Positions 8,489 to 17,272 of a DNA stretch of 64,000 nucleotides are shown piece by piece. The stretch's first letter is position 1. Each line of letters begins with the position of its first letter. The notes below the pieces were generated by a model. The model worked only from the letters and a program-made list of their open reading frames with translations, was not told the origin of the DNA and ran no database searches. The stretch lies in assembly GCA_018401435.1 (NCBI GenBank), contig JAGYJW010000030.1, positions 23,883-87,882 on the forward strand. Direction: 5' to 3'. This DNA is from Deltaproteobacteria bacterium (GTDB lineage: Bacteria > Myxococcota_A > UBA796 > UBA2385). Made by a program: the position numbers and the translations under genes.

Positions 8489-9775
8489 TCAGCCCACCCT
8501 GCGCTTCCAGGCGAAGGCCCAGTCGCCCCGCGCCACCGCGCCCACCGTGTGGCCATCGCCTTGCAGCAGCCAGCGGGTGGTCAGCAGGCCCTCCACACCC
8601 ACGGGACCGCGGGCGTGGATGCGGCCGGTGCTGATGCCCACCTCGGCCCCCAAGCCAAAGCGGTAGCCGTCGGCGAAGCGGGTGGACGCGTTGTGAAAGA
8701 CGCAGGCGCTGTCCACCTGGTCCAGGAAGACCTGCGCCGTGTCTGCATCTTCGGTGACGATGGCCTCGGTGTGGCCGGACCCATGGGTGGCGGTGTGGGC
8801 GATGGCCTCTTCCACCGACCCCACGACGGCCACCGAACAGGCCAGATCGCCCCACTCCCGGCGCAGGTCGGCGTCGGCGGGAATGCCCAGGGCGGCAGCC
8901 GCTTCGGGCGTTCCGTGCAGGGCCACCCCCGCCGCATGAAGGGCCGCACAGAGGCGCTGCCCCAGGCCGCCCAGGCTGTCCCGATGCAGCAGCAGGGTCT
9001 CCATCGCGTTGCAGGCCGCCGGGTAGTCGGTCTTGGCGTCGATGACGATGGCGACCGCCTTGTCGGGATCGGCCGCCGCATCGACATAGACATGGCAGAC
9101 CCCCTCGGCGTGCCCCAGCACCGGAATCCGCGTGTTGCGTTGGATGTGTTGGACCAGGGCACCAGAGCCCCGGGGGATCACGAGATCGATGACATCGTCG
9201 AGCTGCAGCAAGGCGTCCACGGCCGCGCGGCCCTGCACCAGGCCCAGCACGCCCGGGGGCACGTCGGGGGCCAGGGCCTCGGTGATCACGGCGTGCAGAA
9301 CGGCGTTGCTGTGCTCGGCCTCCTTGCCCCCCTTCAGCAGCAGGCCATTGCCCGAACGCAAGGCCAGGGCGGCGATCTGGGGCAGGGCGTCCGGGCGGCT
9401 CTCGAAGATGACCAGCAGGACGCCAATGGGCGCGCTGACCTGCCGCAAGAGCAGGCCCGGCCCCAGCTCGGTCTCTCGCAAAATGCGCCCCAGGGGCTCA
9501 TCCTGGGCGGCGATGGCGCGGATTCCTGCAGAGAGGGCGTCCAGCTTGGCATCGGTCAGGGGCAGGCGCGCGGCCAGGGCCTCGGTCATGCCGCCCACCC
9601 GCACGGCGTCCTTTGCGGCTGCGAGGTCGCGATCGTTGGCGGCGCGGATGCGGGCGCGCTGCAGCCCGATGGCGTCGGCCACCCGGTGCAGGGCGGCCAC
9701 GCGGCGGTCGCTGGGCAAGGCGGCCAGCACCCGGGCGGCACGACGGGCCTCCAGGGCTTGTTCGCGGGCATCCAT
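8489..9775 (-). CDS. proA: Gamma-glutamyl phosphate reductase
   Basis: 428 residues, close to the usual 415-420. It catalyses NADPH-dependent reduction of gamma-glutamyl phosphate to glutamate semialdehyde, step two of proline synthesis, in the cytoplasm. Family landmarks: PIGVLLVIFESRPDALPQIAALA, then GNGLLLKGGKEAEHSN, then DLVIPRGSGALVQHIQ, then the catalytic-Cys region AKTDYPAACNAMETLL, and the C-terminal GAEVGISTGRIHARGPVGVEGL. It starts at ATG 9775, 11 bases after the proB stop, so the two form an operon proB-proA. Confidence 0.97.
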   Translation of the reverse strand: MDAREQALEARRAARVLAALPSDRRVAALHRVADAIGLQRARIRAANDRDLAAAKDAVRVGGMTEALAARLPLTDAKLDALSAGIRAIAAQDEPLGRILRETELGPGLLLRQVSAPIGVLLVIFESRPDALPQIAALALRSGNGLLLKGGKEAEHSNAVLHAVITEALAPDVPPGVLGLVQGRAAVDALLQLDDVIDLVIPRGSGALVQHIQRNTRIPVLGHAEGVCHVYVDAAADPDKAVAIVIDAKTDYPAACNAMETLLLHRDSLGGLGQRLCAALHAAGVALHGTPEAAAALGIPADADLRREWGDLACSVAVVGSVEEAIAHTATHGSGHTEAIVTEDADTAQVFLDQVDSACVFHNASTRFADGYRFGLGAEVGISTGRIHARGPVGVEGLLTTRWLLQGDGHTVGAVARGDWAFAWKRRVG

Positions 9776-9786
9776 GGCGGGCTCCT

Positions 9787-10884
9787 TCAGGTGATGACCA
9801 GGTCGTCGCGGTGCACAAAGGGGCGGGCCTTGCTTTGGGGCTGGTCCAGCTCTGCGCGAAGCTCGGCGGCGCTGCGGGCGGCGAGGCCCCGCGCCAGCTC
9901 CTCGCCCTCGTGCACCACCCGCACCACGTCTCCAGCGACAAAGGCGCCCGATACCGCCACCACCCCGACGGCCAGCAGGCTGGCCCCCCGCTCCACCAGG
10001 GCCTGGCGCGCCCCCGCGTTGACCGACACGCTTCCCGCCGGCGCCGTGCCAAAGGCCAGCCAGGCCTTGCGCCGGGGCAGGGCCGTCTCTGCAGGAAAGA
10101 GGGTGCCGATGTCGTCCCCGGCCAGGACGCGCAAGACCGCGTCGGGCAGATCGCCGCTGGTGATGACCGCGTGCACCCCCGACCGGGCGGCCAGCCGCGC
10201 CGCGGCGATCTTGCTGCCCATGCCACCCCGGCCCATCGCCGATCCCAGGCCTTCGACGATGCGCGTGTCTGCAGAAAAGACCGGGACGCGCGCCGCCCCG
10301 GGCTCGGCGGGCGGGCGCGTATACACGCCGTCCACATCCGAGAGCAACACCAGGGCGTCGGCCCCCAGATAGGCGGCCACCAGGGCGCTCAGCCGGTCGT
10401 TGTCCCCAAAGACCGCGCCCTTTTCCAGGGCCAGCTCGGCCGTGGACAGGGTGTCGTTCTCGTTGAGGATGGGGATGGCGCCCAGCTCCAGCAGGCGTTC
10501 GAGGGTGGCGGTCAGGTTGTTGAAGCGCTGGCGGAAGTGGAAGTCCTCCTCGGTCAGCAGGATCTGGGCGCACTGGCTGCCCAGGCGCACAAAGAGCCCG
10601 TCATAGAAGGCCACCAGCGCGCCCTGTCCCGCGGCGGCGCAGGCCTGGCGGTCCACCACGCTGTCGGGGCGGCGATCAAAGCCCAGGCGGCGGGCGCCCA
10701 GCCCCACCGCCCCGCTGCTGACCAGCAGCACGTCCAGACCCCGCAAGCGCAAGGCGTGAAGCTGCTCTACCAAGGCGCCCACGCGGCCGAGGGCCATGCC
10801 GCCGTCGGGTCGGGCCACCACGCCGGTTCCAACCTTGACCACGACACGGCGGGTGGCAGCGAGGGCGGCGCGGGATGAGAGCAT
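9787..10884 (-). CDS. proB: Glutamate 5-kinase with PUA domain
   Basis: 365 residues, the full two-domain bacterial length. It phosphorylates L-glutamate with ATP, the committed step of proline synthesis. The amino-acid kinase domain shows VVVKVGTGVV, LLVSSGAVGLG, IPILNENDTLS, FGDNDRLSALVA, LLSDVDGVYT and GRGGMGSKIAAARLA. The C-terminal PUA domain (about residues 275-350) is present (RKAWLAFGTAPAGSVSVNAGA). Proline feedback on ProB is known in the family. ATG 10884 is divergent from the VgrG-tip-like gene; the 72-base gap should carry both promoters. proA follows on the same strand. Confidence 0.97.
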   Translation of the reverse strand: MLSSRAALAATRRVVVKVGTGVVARPDGGMALGRVGALVEQLHALRLRGLDVLLVSSGAVGLGARRLGFDRRPDSVVDRQACAAAGQGALVAFYDGLFVRLGSQCAQILLTEEDFHFRQRFNNLTATLERLLELGAIPILNENDTLSTAELALEKGAVFGDNDRLSALVAAYLGADALVLLSDVDGVYTRPPAEPGAARVPVFSADTRIVEGLGSAMGRGGMGSKIAAARLAARSGVHAVITSGDLPDAVLRVLAGDDIGTLFPAETALPRRKAWLAFGTAPAGSVSVNAGARQALVERGASLLAVGVVAVSGAFVAGDVVRVVHEGEELARGLAARSAAELRAELDQPQSKARPFVHRDDLVIT

Positions 10885-10956
10885 GGGCCCCCGGCTAACG
10901 CGGCAGCGGCCCTCCGGCGGGGCTATGACGGGGCGCGCCCCCAGCTTGGAGCCCCC

Positions 10957-11325
10957 ATGGCCGCGTCGGACCCCGCTCGTTTCAAGTCCATCTGGATTCC
11001 CGTCTCTGCGGCCTTCTTCGCCGGAAGCCTCTGGCCCCTGGTGCTGGTGGCCGGGCTGGGTGGCGCGGCCTGGGCCGGCAGCAGCCCCGACGACGAGATC
11101 GCGCTGAAGGCCATCAAGATCCTGAGCCTTGCGTCGGGCAAGACCCTGAGCATCGAGGCCGGCGACGCCATCGTGCTGCAGACCGGGGCGTCCAGCATCA
11201 CGATGAAGAAGGACGGCAGCATCAGCATCAAGGGCAAGGATATCCGCATCGAAGGCAGCGGACAGGTCAGCGTGAAGGGTTCCACCGACACGGTGATCAA
11301 GGGCAGCCAGATCAAGCAGAACTGA
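10957..11325 (+). CDS. Small exported protein resembling the VgrG C-terminal spike (DUF2345-like)
   Basis: 122 residues with GGAG before ATG 10957. A hydrophobic segment near residues 12-40 (IPVSAAFFAGSLWPLVLVAG, then GGAAWAG) works as either a signal peptide with an AWA site or a membrane anchor. The rest consists of alternating strands with the rhythm of the triple-stranded beta-helix at the tip of T6SS VgrG proteins: LSIEAGDAIVLQTGASSITM, then KKDGSISIKGKDIRIEGSGQ. No VgrG core, Hcp, TssB/C or ClpV gene is in the window. The exported N-terminus is unlike true VgrG, so the fold may have been reused as a short fibre. It overlaps the convergent MFS gene by 14 bases. Confidence 0.7.
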   Translation: MAASDPARFKSIWIPVSAAFFAGSLWPLVLVAGLGGAAWAGSSPDDEIALKAIKILSLASGKTLSIEAGDAIVLQTGASSITMKKDGSISIKGKDIRIEGSGQVSVKGSTDTVIKGSQIKQN

Positions 11326-12484
11326 AGGCCGCGCGCATGCGACCCCGGGCGGCCAGGGTGAGCCCCGTCGCCACGACGCTGGCGCCAGCAGCCACCGCAT
11401 AGAGGGCGCTGGTGCCGAATCGGTCCACCACGCTGCTGGCCAGCAGGGCCGTCAGCAGCGGGCCCAGGCCATAGGTGGCGGTGATGACCACGCTCTGGGC
11501 GCTGGCGCGCACCTCGGAGGGGGCGGCCTTGCGAAAGAGCTCCACCACCCCAATCCAGAAGACCGCATAGACCAGCCCGTGGCTGAGCTGGACCAACGTG
11601 AGCAGCCAGGGATCCTGCAGCCAGGCCACCAGGGCCCAACGCAAGGCGGCCGCGCCCATGGACAAGGCCACCAGGCCGACAGGCTCCATGCGGCGCAGGA
11701 TGCCCACGGCCAGAGCCATCACGGCGATTTCTACAGACACGCCCGTGGCCAGGGCCACCCCGGTCCAGGTGCTGGCCAGACCCAGGTGCTCGATGTGCAC
11801 GGCATACCAGGCGTCATAGGCGTTCAGGCCCAGGCCGTGCAGGGGCAAGGCGAGCACCACCAGGCCGATGCCGGGCTGCTGGGCCAGGGTGCGCAAGGCG
11901 GGCCCCAAGGCGACGGGGCCATCGGCCTTGGCGTCGGGCAGCCGCAGCAACACAAGGAGGCCCAACAGCCACACGACCGCCGCCAAGGCAAAGGGCGCGG
12001 GGGCCCAGGCCACCTGGTCGGCCAGGAGGGCGGCCCCACCCCCGCAGGCCAGGAAGGCCACCGAACCCCACAGGCGGATGCGCCCATAGCGGCCCGGATC
12101 CTCGCCCCGCGCCTCCAGGGCCCGCACGGTCAGCGCGTCCAGGATGGGGCCGATGGGCGCCCGGGCCCCGGCAAAGAGCACCATGCCCACGCCCACCGCC
12201 CACAGGGGCAGCCAGCCCGTGGCGATGGCCCCCACCACCACCACCGTCACCAGGCTGGCCACCTGCAAGATGCGGGTGCCCATGCGGTATTTGTCGGCCA
12301 CCAGGGCCCATGCCGGGCTGAGCAGGATGCGGGTCAGCGGCATCAGCCCCAGCAGGCCGCCAATGGCCAGGGCCGAATAGCCCATGCGATCCAGCACCAG
12401 GCCAAAATAAGGACCAAATGCACCAATCGCGCCCAATGCAGCAGCATAGGACAAGGCGAGCAGCCGTGGGGAGGCAGCGGACAG
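11312..12484 (-). CDS. Major facilitator superfamily transporter
   Basis: About 390 residues with 12 likely membrane spans. It resembles the 3-phenylpropionate-permease-like (MFS_1) branch: an opening RLLALSYAAALGAIGAFGPY, a loop-2/3 motif (LLSPAWALVADKYRMGTRIL), a cytoplasmic loop with GRIRLWGSVAF, and the last helices ending at LAARGRM. The substrate is unknown. No ATG or good GTG lies between the upstream gene's stop (12540) and the first span. A CTG at 12484 with a GGAG nearby is used here, but TTG inside the first helix or a lost start through an indel are possible. It is convergent with the VgrG-tip-like gene. Confidence 0.8.
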   Translation of the reverse strand: MSAASPRLLALSYAAALGAIGAFGPYFGLVLDRMGYSALAIGGLLGLMPLTRILLSPAWALVADKYRMGTRILQVASLVTVVVVGAIATGWLPLWAVGVGMVLFAGARAPIGPILDALTVRALEARGEDPGRYGRIRLWGSVAFLACGGGAALLADQVAWAPAPFALAAVVWLLGLLVLLRLPDAKADGPVALGPALRTLAQQPGIGLVVLALPLHGLGLNAYDAWYAVHIEHLGLASTWTGVALATGVSVEIAVMALAVGILRRMEPVGLVALSMGAAALRWALVAWLQDPWLLTLVQLSHGLVYAVFWIGVVELFRKAAPSEVRASAQSVVITATYGLGPLLTALLASSVVDRFGTSALYAVAAGASVVATGLTLAARGRMRAAFSSA

Positions 12485-12539
12485 GGAGGCTCCGGCGGCG
12501 GGGCCCCGCTCTATCCCCGGCGGGCCCGTGGGGGCGGCC

Positions 12540-13046
12540 TCAGTCCGCCACAGCCGAGAAGTCCCCGCTGAGCTGGCAGGGGAAGGCCGCGTCGGCCCCA
12601 TAGGCGGTGCCATCCAGGCCGCCGCAGTCGGCGCCTTCGCAGGCGAAGTGGTGGGCATAGCTGCCCGAGAAGGCCGAAGCGGAGGTCCAGTCCCCCGCCA
12701 TGCCAAAGCGCACGCTCACCACCGCCTGCTTGCCGTCCCGGGTCAGGTCCTGCTCGAAGAAGAAGACCGGGGGGCAGCTGAAGGCGTTGACGTCGAGATC
12801 GCAGTCCAGCACCTGGTCCCCCTCGTCAAAGGACACGGCCATGGTGCCGGCGGCCGCGTCGGCGTCAATCGTGGTGCCAACCGGGTCGAAGTTGGCGTAG
12901 ACCGTATCGAATCGGCAGTCTCCGCCATCCCACTCCGTCAGGAAGCTCAGGGTGTAGGCGCCGGACTGGTGGGCATGAGGCGCCGCCTCTTCGGCCTTGC
13001 AGGCCAGGCTGAGCAGGGCGGCGGACAGGGGCAGGAGAAGGCGCAT
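12540..13046 (-). CDS. Small lipoprotein of unknown function
   Basis: 168 residues. The signal peptide ends in LLSLAC, a good lipobox, so the mature protein starts at Cys16. The mature part is acidic, His-containing at its start (APHAHQSG), and has six further Cys residues (WDGGDCRF, LDCDLD, FSCPPV, FACEGADCGG, FPCQL), suggesting disulphides in the periplasm or at the cell surface. I recognise no family. It runs in the same direction as the MFS gene downstream (gap about 55 bases), but no functional link can be drawn. Confidence 0.72.
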   Translation of the reverse strand: MRLLLPLSAALLSLACKAEEAAPHAHQSGAYTLSFLTEWDGGDCRFDTVYANFDPVGTTIDADAAAGTMAVSFDEGDQVLDCDLDVNAFSCPPVFFFEQDLTRDGKQAVVSVRFGMAGDWTSASAFSGSYAHHFACEGADCGGLDGTAYGADAAFPCQLSGDFSAVAD

Positions 13047-13075
13047 GGGGGGCTCGGGCAGGCGGGCGCCCGAAT

Positions 13076-13855
13076 CTAAAGGTCGAAGACCTCGTGCCGC
13101 AAGGCCGCGCCGTGCAGGGCCCCCAGATCAGTGCCGTCGGGCACCGCCGTGTGGTGCATCAGGGTCAGCCGCTGCTGCACCGTCTCGGGCAGGGTGCGCA
13201 GCTCGTCGAAGTGGCTGTGAACGGTGCCCCGAAAGGGCGCGCTGAAGGTGCACTCGTGGAAGACGCGCTTCACGCGCGGATCCTCGACCGCATCCCGGAT
13301 CCACTGGGGCGAGAAGGTGGTATCGCCCGACCACAGCACCCGGCTGTCTCCATCGTCCAGATCCAGGCCATAGGCGGCCTTTCGCACGCCCACACCCTCG
13401 ACATGGGGCACCTGGAACCACCGGATGCGCAGGCCCCCGATCTGCAGGGTGCTGCCCCGGCGCAGGTCCAGCAAGGCGGCCGTGCCATCGGTGCGCACAT
13501 CGCCCTCGCGGTCGCTGTAGAGGCCGATGAAGGGGTCGAGGGCCTGCACCAGGGGGTCGAGCAGGTCGGCCGGACCGCAGAGCGGGGTGCGGGCGAAGGC
13601 CGGGGGACCGGCACGCCCGGTGTAGTAGCGCTCCCAGATCAGCTGCTCGGGGCTGGCGTGATCGCCGTGCAGGTGCGTGAAGACGACGGCGGCCACATCC
13701 CCGGGATGCAGGCCCAGCTCTTTGAGGCTCTGCACCGCGGTGGTGCCGCAATCCACCAGCACCAGCCCCTCGGAGGTCTCGACCACCGCGTTGTTCTGGT
13801 AGTTGATTCGGTGGTCGGTGAAGGCCCCGCCACTGCCCAGGAAGGTGATCCGCAT
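13076..13855 (-). CDS. Metallo-beta-lactamase-fold hydrolase (RNase Z/phnP-like)
   Basis: 259 residues; ATG 13855 follows GGAGG. The opening MRITFLGSGGAFTDHRINYQ places it in the MBL superfamily, near RNase Z and PhnP-like phosphodiesterases. The metal motif is VVFTHLHGDHASPEQL (HxHxDH). Later ligands are plausible in VPHVEGVG, LWSGDTTFS (Asp) and LMHHTAVPD (His). A dinuclear zinc hydrolase is expected; the substrate (phosphodiester, RNA or lactone) is undetermined. It lies 52 bases downstream of the gluzincin-like gene on the same strand. Confidence 0.85.
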   Translation of the reverse strand: MRITFLGSGGAFTDHRINYQNNAVVETSEGLVLVDCGTTAVQSLKELGLHPGDVAAVVFTHLHGDHASPEQLIWERYYTGRAGPPAFARTPLCGPADLLDPLVQALDPFIGLYSDREGDVRTDGTAALLDLRRGSTLQIGGLRIRWFQVPHVEGVGVRKAAYGLDLDDGDSRVLWSGDTTFSPQWIRDAVEDPRVKRVFHECTFSAPFRGTVHSHFDELRTLPETVQQRLTLMHHTAVPDGTDLGALHGAALRHEVFDL

Positions 13856-13907
13856 CCGGCCTCCGTAGCCCACCTTAGCGGACGCCCGGCCCGGCCCGAC
13901 AGCCCGA

Positions 13908-15014
13908 TCAGTGGATGACCGGCTCGTCGGCTTCCGGGTGGATCCAGCGGGGGCCCACCGAGGGCTGGGGAAGGGGCGGCAGGTCGGACCAGGCGGGCCC
14001 GGCAAGGGCGGCATAGAGCGCGTCCTGGAGCTGGTCTTCGCGGGCCATGGCGGCCAGGCGCTCCTTCTGGCGACGGCGGGCCTGGATGCCGAAGACCACG
14101 AAGAGCAGGGCGGCCCCGCCCAACAAGACGGTGTCGCTCACCAGGGTCTTGAGCCAGATGCCCGAGGAGGTCAGGCGCCCGCGCCACTCCTGGTCCAGGC
14201 GGCTGAGGGGCAGGCCGGTGGCGCTGAAGAGCGAGGCCTCGACGCTGCGGCCCCGGGCCATGTCGAAGATGACCTGCTGGAAGGCCTCATCGCCATATTC
14301 GGCCTTCAAGAAGCCCACGAAGTCGGCGGACTGGGCATAGGCCAGCTGGGCCCGCACCGCGCTGGTGGGAAAGCCGCGGGTGATCTGTTCGAGGCTGAGC
14401 AGGCTGTCGCCGAGCACGCCGGCCGACAGGCGATCGGTCAGCTCGGGGCCCACCTCTCGGGCCACGATCTGGGCGGTGCCCTCTTGCAGCCAGCGGGGCA
14501 CGGGACGCGGCCCGAAAGCGCGGCCCAACACGATGTGAACGACCTCGTGGTCGAGCACCTGATTCAGCGGCGTGGCGGTGCCGGCCCGGGCCCTGGGGCT
14601 GTGCAGGAAGATCAGCCCCTGGCGCGGCCAGGCGGTGCCATCGGCCCAATCCGGCGGCACGCCGGGCTGCATGGCGTCGAAGGTGGCGCCATCGGGGGCC
14701 AGGTAGATGTCCATGGGGCCGCCGGGCGGCAAGCCCAGATCCGCGGCGATGCGGGGGATGGCGACCGCGCTGTGCTTGAGCAGCGCCCGGGCGGTGGGCA
14801 GATCGTCGGGGTGGGCGTGCACCCGGGCGTAAAGGCCCTCGAGGGTGCGCCAGTCGGCCGGAATCGCGGGCGGCGCGTCCAGCTCGAAGGCGGAGCTGTC
14901 GCCGGCGGACATCTCGGCCTGACCGGCGAAGGCGGGCCCAGACAGGCCCACCATCACCACCAGGGCGAAAAAGAAGGCGAGCAGGCGGCTGAAGGGATGG
15001 GCTTGCGGTGTCAT
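13908..15014 (-). CDS. Membrane-anchored peptidase MA-like (gluzincin) protein
   Basis: 368 residues. A signal peptide (LLAFFFALVVMVGLSGPAFA) is followed by a peptidase-MA-like domain with zinc motif LDHEVVHIVLGRAFG (HExxH) and the downstream glutamate context RWLQEGTAQIVA. It then has a single membrane span (VLLGGAALLFVVFGIQ) and a short Arg/Lys-rich tail likely in the cytoplasm. The catalytic domain is therefore outside the membrane. Members are thought to be metalloproteases, but substrates are mostly unknown. ATG 15014 has no clear ribosome-binding site. The gene is divergent from the COG3014-like lipoprotein, with a short A+T-richer patch (15090-15120) between. Confidence 0.83.
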   Translation of the reverse strand: MTPQAHPFSRLLAFFFALVVMVGLSGPAFAGQAEMSAGDSSAFELDAPPAIPADWRTLEGLYARVHAHPDDLPTARALLKHSAVAIPRIAADLGLPPGGPMDIYLAPDGATFDAMQPGVPPDWADGTAWPRQGLIFLHSPRARAGTATPLNQVLDHEVVHIVLGRAFGPRPVPRWLQEGTAQIVAREVGPELTDRLSAGVLGDSLLSLEQITRGFPTSAVRAQLAYAQSADFVGFLKAEYGDEAFQQVIFDMARGRSVEASLFSATGLPLSRLDQEWRGRLTSSGIWLKTLVSDTVLLGGAALLFVVFGIQARRRQKERLAAMAREDQLQDALYAALAGPAWSDLPPLPQPSVGPRWIHPEADEPVIH

Positions 15015-15100
15015 GGTTCAACGCTAAGGACGGCGGGTCAGGCGGGAAGAGGCCCCACGGTCCACTATCGGGCAAAGCCCCAGGATCACGAGAGATTTTT

Positions 15101-16648
15101 TTGTCCAACAAGTCAATAAATGCCCTGCACCTCGCTCCAGCCCCTGCTTTCAGGCGCTTGGGGGCCGTGGCCCTGGTGGTCTTTTCGCTGGGCTGCGTGC
15201 CCAAGCCCACCCCGGTGGAGACCTGGCAGACCGGAGACCACCAGGCCGCCCTCAACGCCCAGAAGCTCGCCCTGGCCGAATCCGATGAGCGGGACCGTGC
15301 GCTGGAGGCCCTGCGGCTGGGCAGCATGGCCTATGCCGGCGGCAACCGCCGCCTGGCCGAGAGCAGCTGGCGCGAGGCCGTCGGGCTGATGACCGACTTC
15401 CGGGCGGACGGGGAATTCGCGGCCCTGGTCGGCTCTGAAGACAAGAAGGCCTGGAAGGGCGAGCCCTACGAGAAGATGGCGGCATTCCTCAGCCTGGGCC
15501 TGCTGCTGCACGAGAAGGGCGATCGCGACAACGCGCTGGCCATGTACAAGAGCGCCGTGCTGGCCGATACCGGCAGCGCCTCCGAACGCTACCGGTCGGA
15601 CTTCGTGCCGGCCTGGCTCATGCAAGCCATCGCCTTCACCGCTGAGAACGAGCCGGGCAACGCCGAACAATCGCTGAATCGGGGCATCGACGCCTGGTGC
15701 AGCCGCAACACCATCGACATCCTCACCGACGCCTTGGCCACGGTGAAGGTGGGCGGCCTGCCCCCCGAAGACAAGGATCTCGCCCGGGCCGTGCTGCTGG
15801 CGGCCCTGCCCGGTGGCACCGCGGCCCAGCCCCGCGACCCGGTGGCCGCCGTCACCGCCACCACCGCATGGGCCACCGAGCTGCTCAAGGTGGAGCGCGA
15901 AAAAGACCGCAAGGACCGGCTTCCCGAGCTGGCCAGCTTCCGGGCCAGCCACTTCGATCGGGCCACCGACGCCTTGCCCAAGGTCAGCGCGGCCTGGGCC
16001 AAGGCCGTGGCCGCCCGGCCCGACGCGTCGGGGGCCGAGGCCGCCTGGTTCGACCAGCAGCTTCGGGCCCTGATCGCCGATCCCCCCTCGGTGCTGCTGG
16101 TGGTGGAGCAGGGCCGGGGGCCCATCAAGATCCAGACCGGGGACCACGGCGAGGTGCTCACCATCGTGCCCTCCCGCAGCCCGGCCAACCCGCCCCGGGT
16201 CATCGCCGATGGGGGCCCGCCGGCCAACCCCCTGCTGCTGGACAGCCTCAGCTACCAGGCCACCACCCGGGGCGGCCGCAAGGTGGACGGCTTCTTGAAG
16301 GGCAAGGCGGTCTACAAAGACGTGAGCATGGTCAGCGCCTATGTTCTCAACGTGCTGTCCGATGTGGCCCGGGCCTCGGGCAACGACAGCCTGGGCGATG
16401 TGGGCCAGATCATCAGCACCGTGCTCTTCGTCAGCAGCCTGGTCACCAACCCGGCCGCCGACATCCGGCAGTGGGAGCTGGCCCCCGAGCGCTGGTACCT
16501 GGTGCCCCTGGACCTCGACCCCGGGCCCCACCGCATCGACCTCGCCGGCCGCCGCATCGATCTCACCGTGCCCGAGCGCGGGCAGGTCGTGCACCTGGTG
16601 CCGGCCCTGGCCCCCGGCGGCCCCACGAAGATCCCCGCGACAGAATAA
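15101..16648 (+). CDS. COG3014-family lipoprotein (TPR-like), first gene of an LpoB-type operon
   Basis: About 515 residues. TTG 15101 is chosen because it gives a standard signal with RR ahead of a hydrophobic core and lipobox (FRRLGAVALVVFSLGC). An ATG at 15008 would add a non-signal-like extension and overlap the divergent gene. The mature part has helical repeats resembling TPRs (ALEALRLGSMAYAGGNRRLA, then AMYKSAVLADTGSASERYRS) and a C-terminal domain (YLVPLDLDPGPHRIDL). In several proteobacteria COG3014 genes sit next to lpoB and ycfL, exactly as here (lpoB-like gene 45 bases on). The molecular role is unknown; participation in envelope or peptidoglycan assembly is inferred from context. 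Confidence 0.8.
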   Translation: MSNKSINALHLAPAPAFRRLGAVALVVFSLGCVPKPTPVETWQTGDHQAALNAQKLALAESDERDRALEALRLGSMAYAGGNRRLAESSWREAVGLMTDFRADGEFAALVGSEDKKAWKGEPYEKMAAFLSLGLLLHEKGDRDNALAMYKSAVLADTGSASERYRSDFVPAWLMQAIAFTAENEPGNAEQSLNRGIDAWCSRNTIDILTDALATVKVGGLPPEDKDLARAVLLAALPGGTAAQPRDPVAAVTATTAWATELLKVEREKDRKDRLPELASFRASHFDRATDALPKVSAAWAKAVAARPDASGAEAAWFDQQLRALIADPPSVLLVVEQGRGPIKIQTGDHGEVLTIVPSRSPANPPRVIADGGPPANPLLLDSLSYQATTRGGRKVDGFLKGKAVYKDVSMVSAYVLNVLSDVARASGNDSLGDVGQIISTVLFVSSLVTNPAADIRQWELAPERWYLVPLDLDPGPHRIDLAGRRIDLTVPERGQVVHLVPALAPGGPTKIPATE

Positions 16649-16693
16649 GGGAGCCCCGACCCCGTCGGTGCTTCGCCCCCGCAGGAGCCGCCC

Positions 16694-17272
16694 ATGTTTC
16701 GAATGGCCGTCCTCGCCATCCTCCTCTCCGGATGCGCGACCAAGACCAAGAAGACCACCTATATCGACCCCGACGCCCAGAGCCGGGTGGAGGGCACCGG
16801 CCTGGAGGCGCGGGATGTGCGCGCCATCGCCAGCCAGATGGCCCGCGAGATGCTGGACAGTCCGGTGATCCAGGCCTTTGAGGGCACCCCGCGCATCGCC
16901 GTGTTGCCCGTGAAGAACCGCACCCGCTTCCTGGTGGACCAGGAGATCTTCACGACGCTGATCACCGACCTGCTCATCCAGAACGCCGCCGGAAAGGTGG
17001 CGGTATTGGACCGCAGCATCGTGGACCAGATCATGAACGAGCGCGAGATGAAGCGCGAGGGCGACACCGACCACGCCGGGCTCAAGGCCATGGCCGGCGC
17101 CGACTTCTTCTTGACCGGAGAGCTGCGCGGCCTGTCCGCCAGCGACGCCAAGGCCCAGAGCGACTACGTCGTCGTACGCTTCGCTCTCACCGATGCCGAG
17201 ACGGGCATCGTGGGCTGGTCCAACACCTACGAGATGAAGAAGGAGGGGTCATGGGGCGTGCTCTACCAGTGA
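16694..17272 (+). CDS. lpoB: LpoB-like penicillin-binding-protein activator lipoprotein
   Basis: 192 residues from ATG 16694 with GCAGGAG upstream. Lipobox LLSGCATK. The mature domain matches the LpoB family: RIAVLPVKNRTRFLVDQEIF, then TLITDLLIQNAAGKVAVLDR, then GADFFLTGELRG, ending in a strand pair EMKKEGSWGVLYQ. In enterobacteria LpoB is an outer-membrane lipoprotein that activates PBP1B. Whether the partner is conserved in this lineage is not known from the sequence. It overlaps the ycfL-like gene by 22 bases, a sign of tight coupling. Confidence 0.87.
   Translation: MFRMAVLAILLSGCATKTKKTTYIDPDAQSRVEGTGLEARDVRAIASQMAREMLDSPVIQAFEGTPRIAVLPVKNRTRFLVDQEIFTTLITDLLIQNAAGKVAVLDRSIVDQIMNEREMKREGDTDHAGLKAMAGADFFLTGELRGLSASDAKAQSDYVVVRFALTDAETGIVGWSNTYEMKKEGSWGVLYQ

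Noticed and set aside
10957-11325. Type VI secretion locus
   Set aside because: Only a tip-like domain is present; no Hcp, sheath, ClpV or baseplate gene was found.
15120-15389. ATG 15120 as start of a separate gene
   Set aside because: Its frame gives a Trp/Pro-rich product without family resemblance, whereas the overlapping frame encodes a lipoprotein signal and continues as COG3014.
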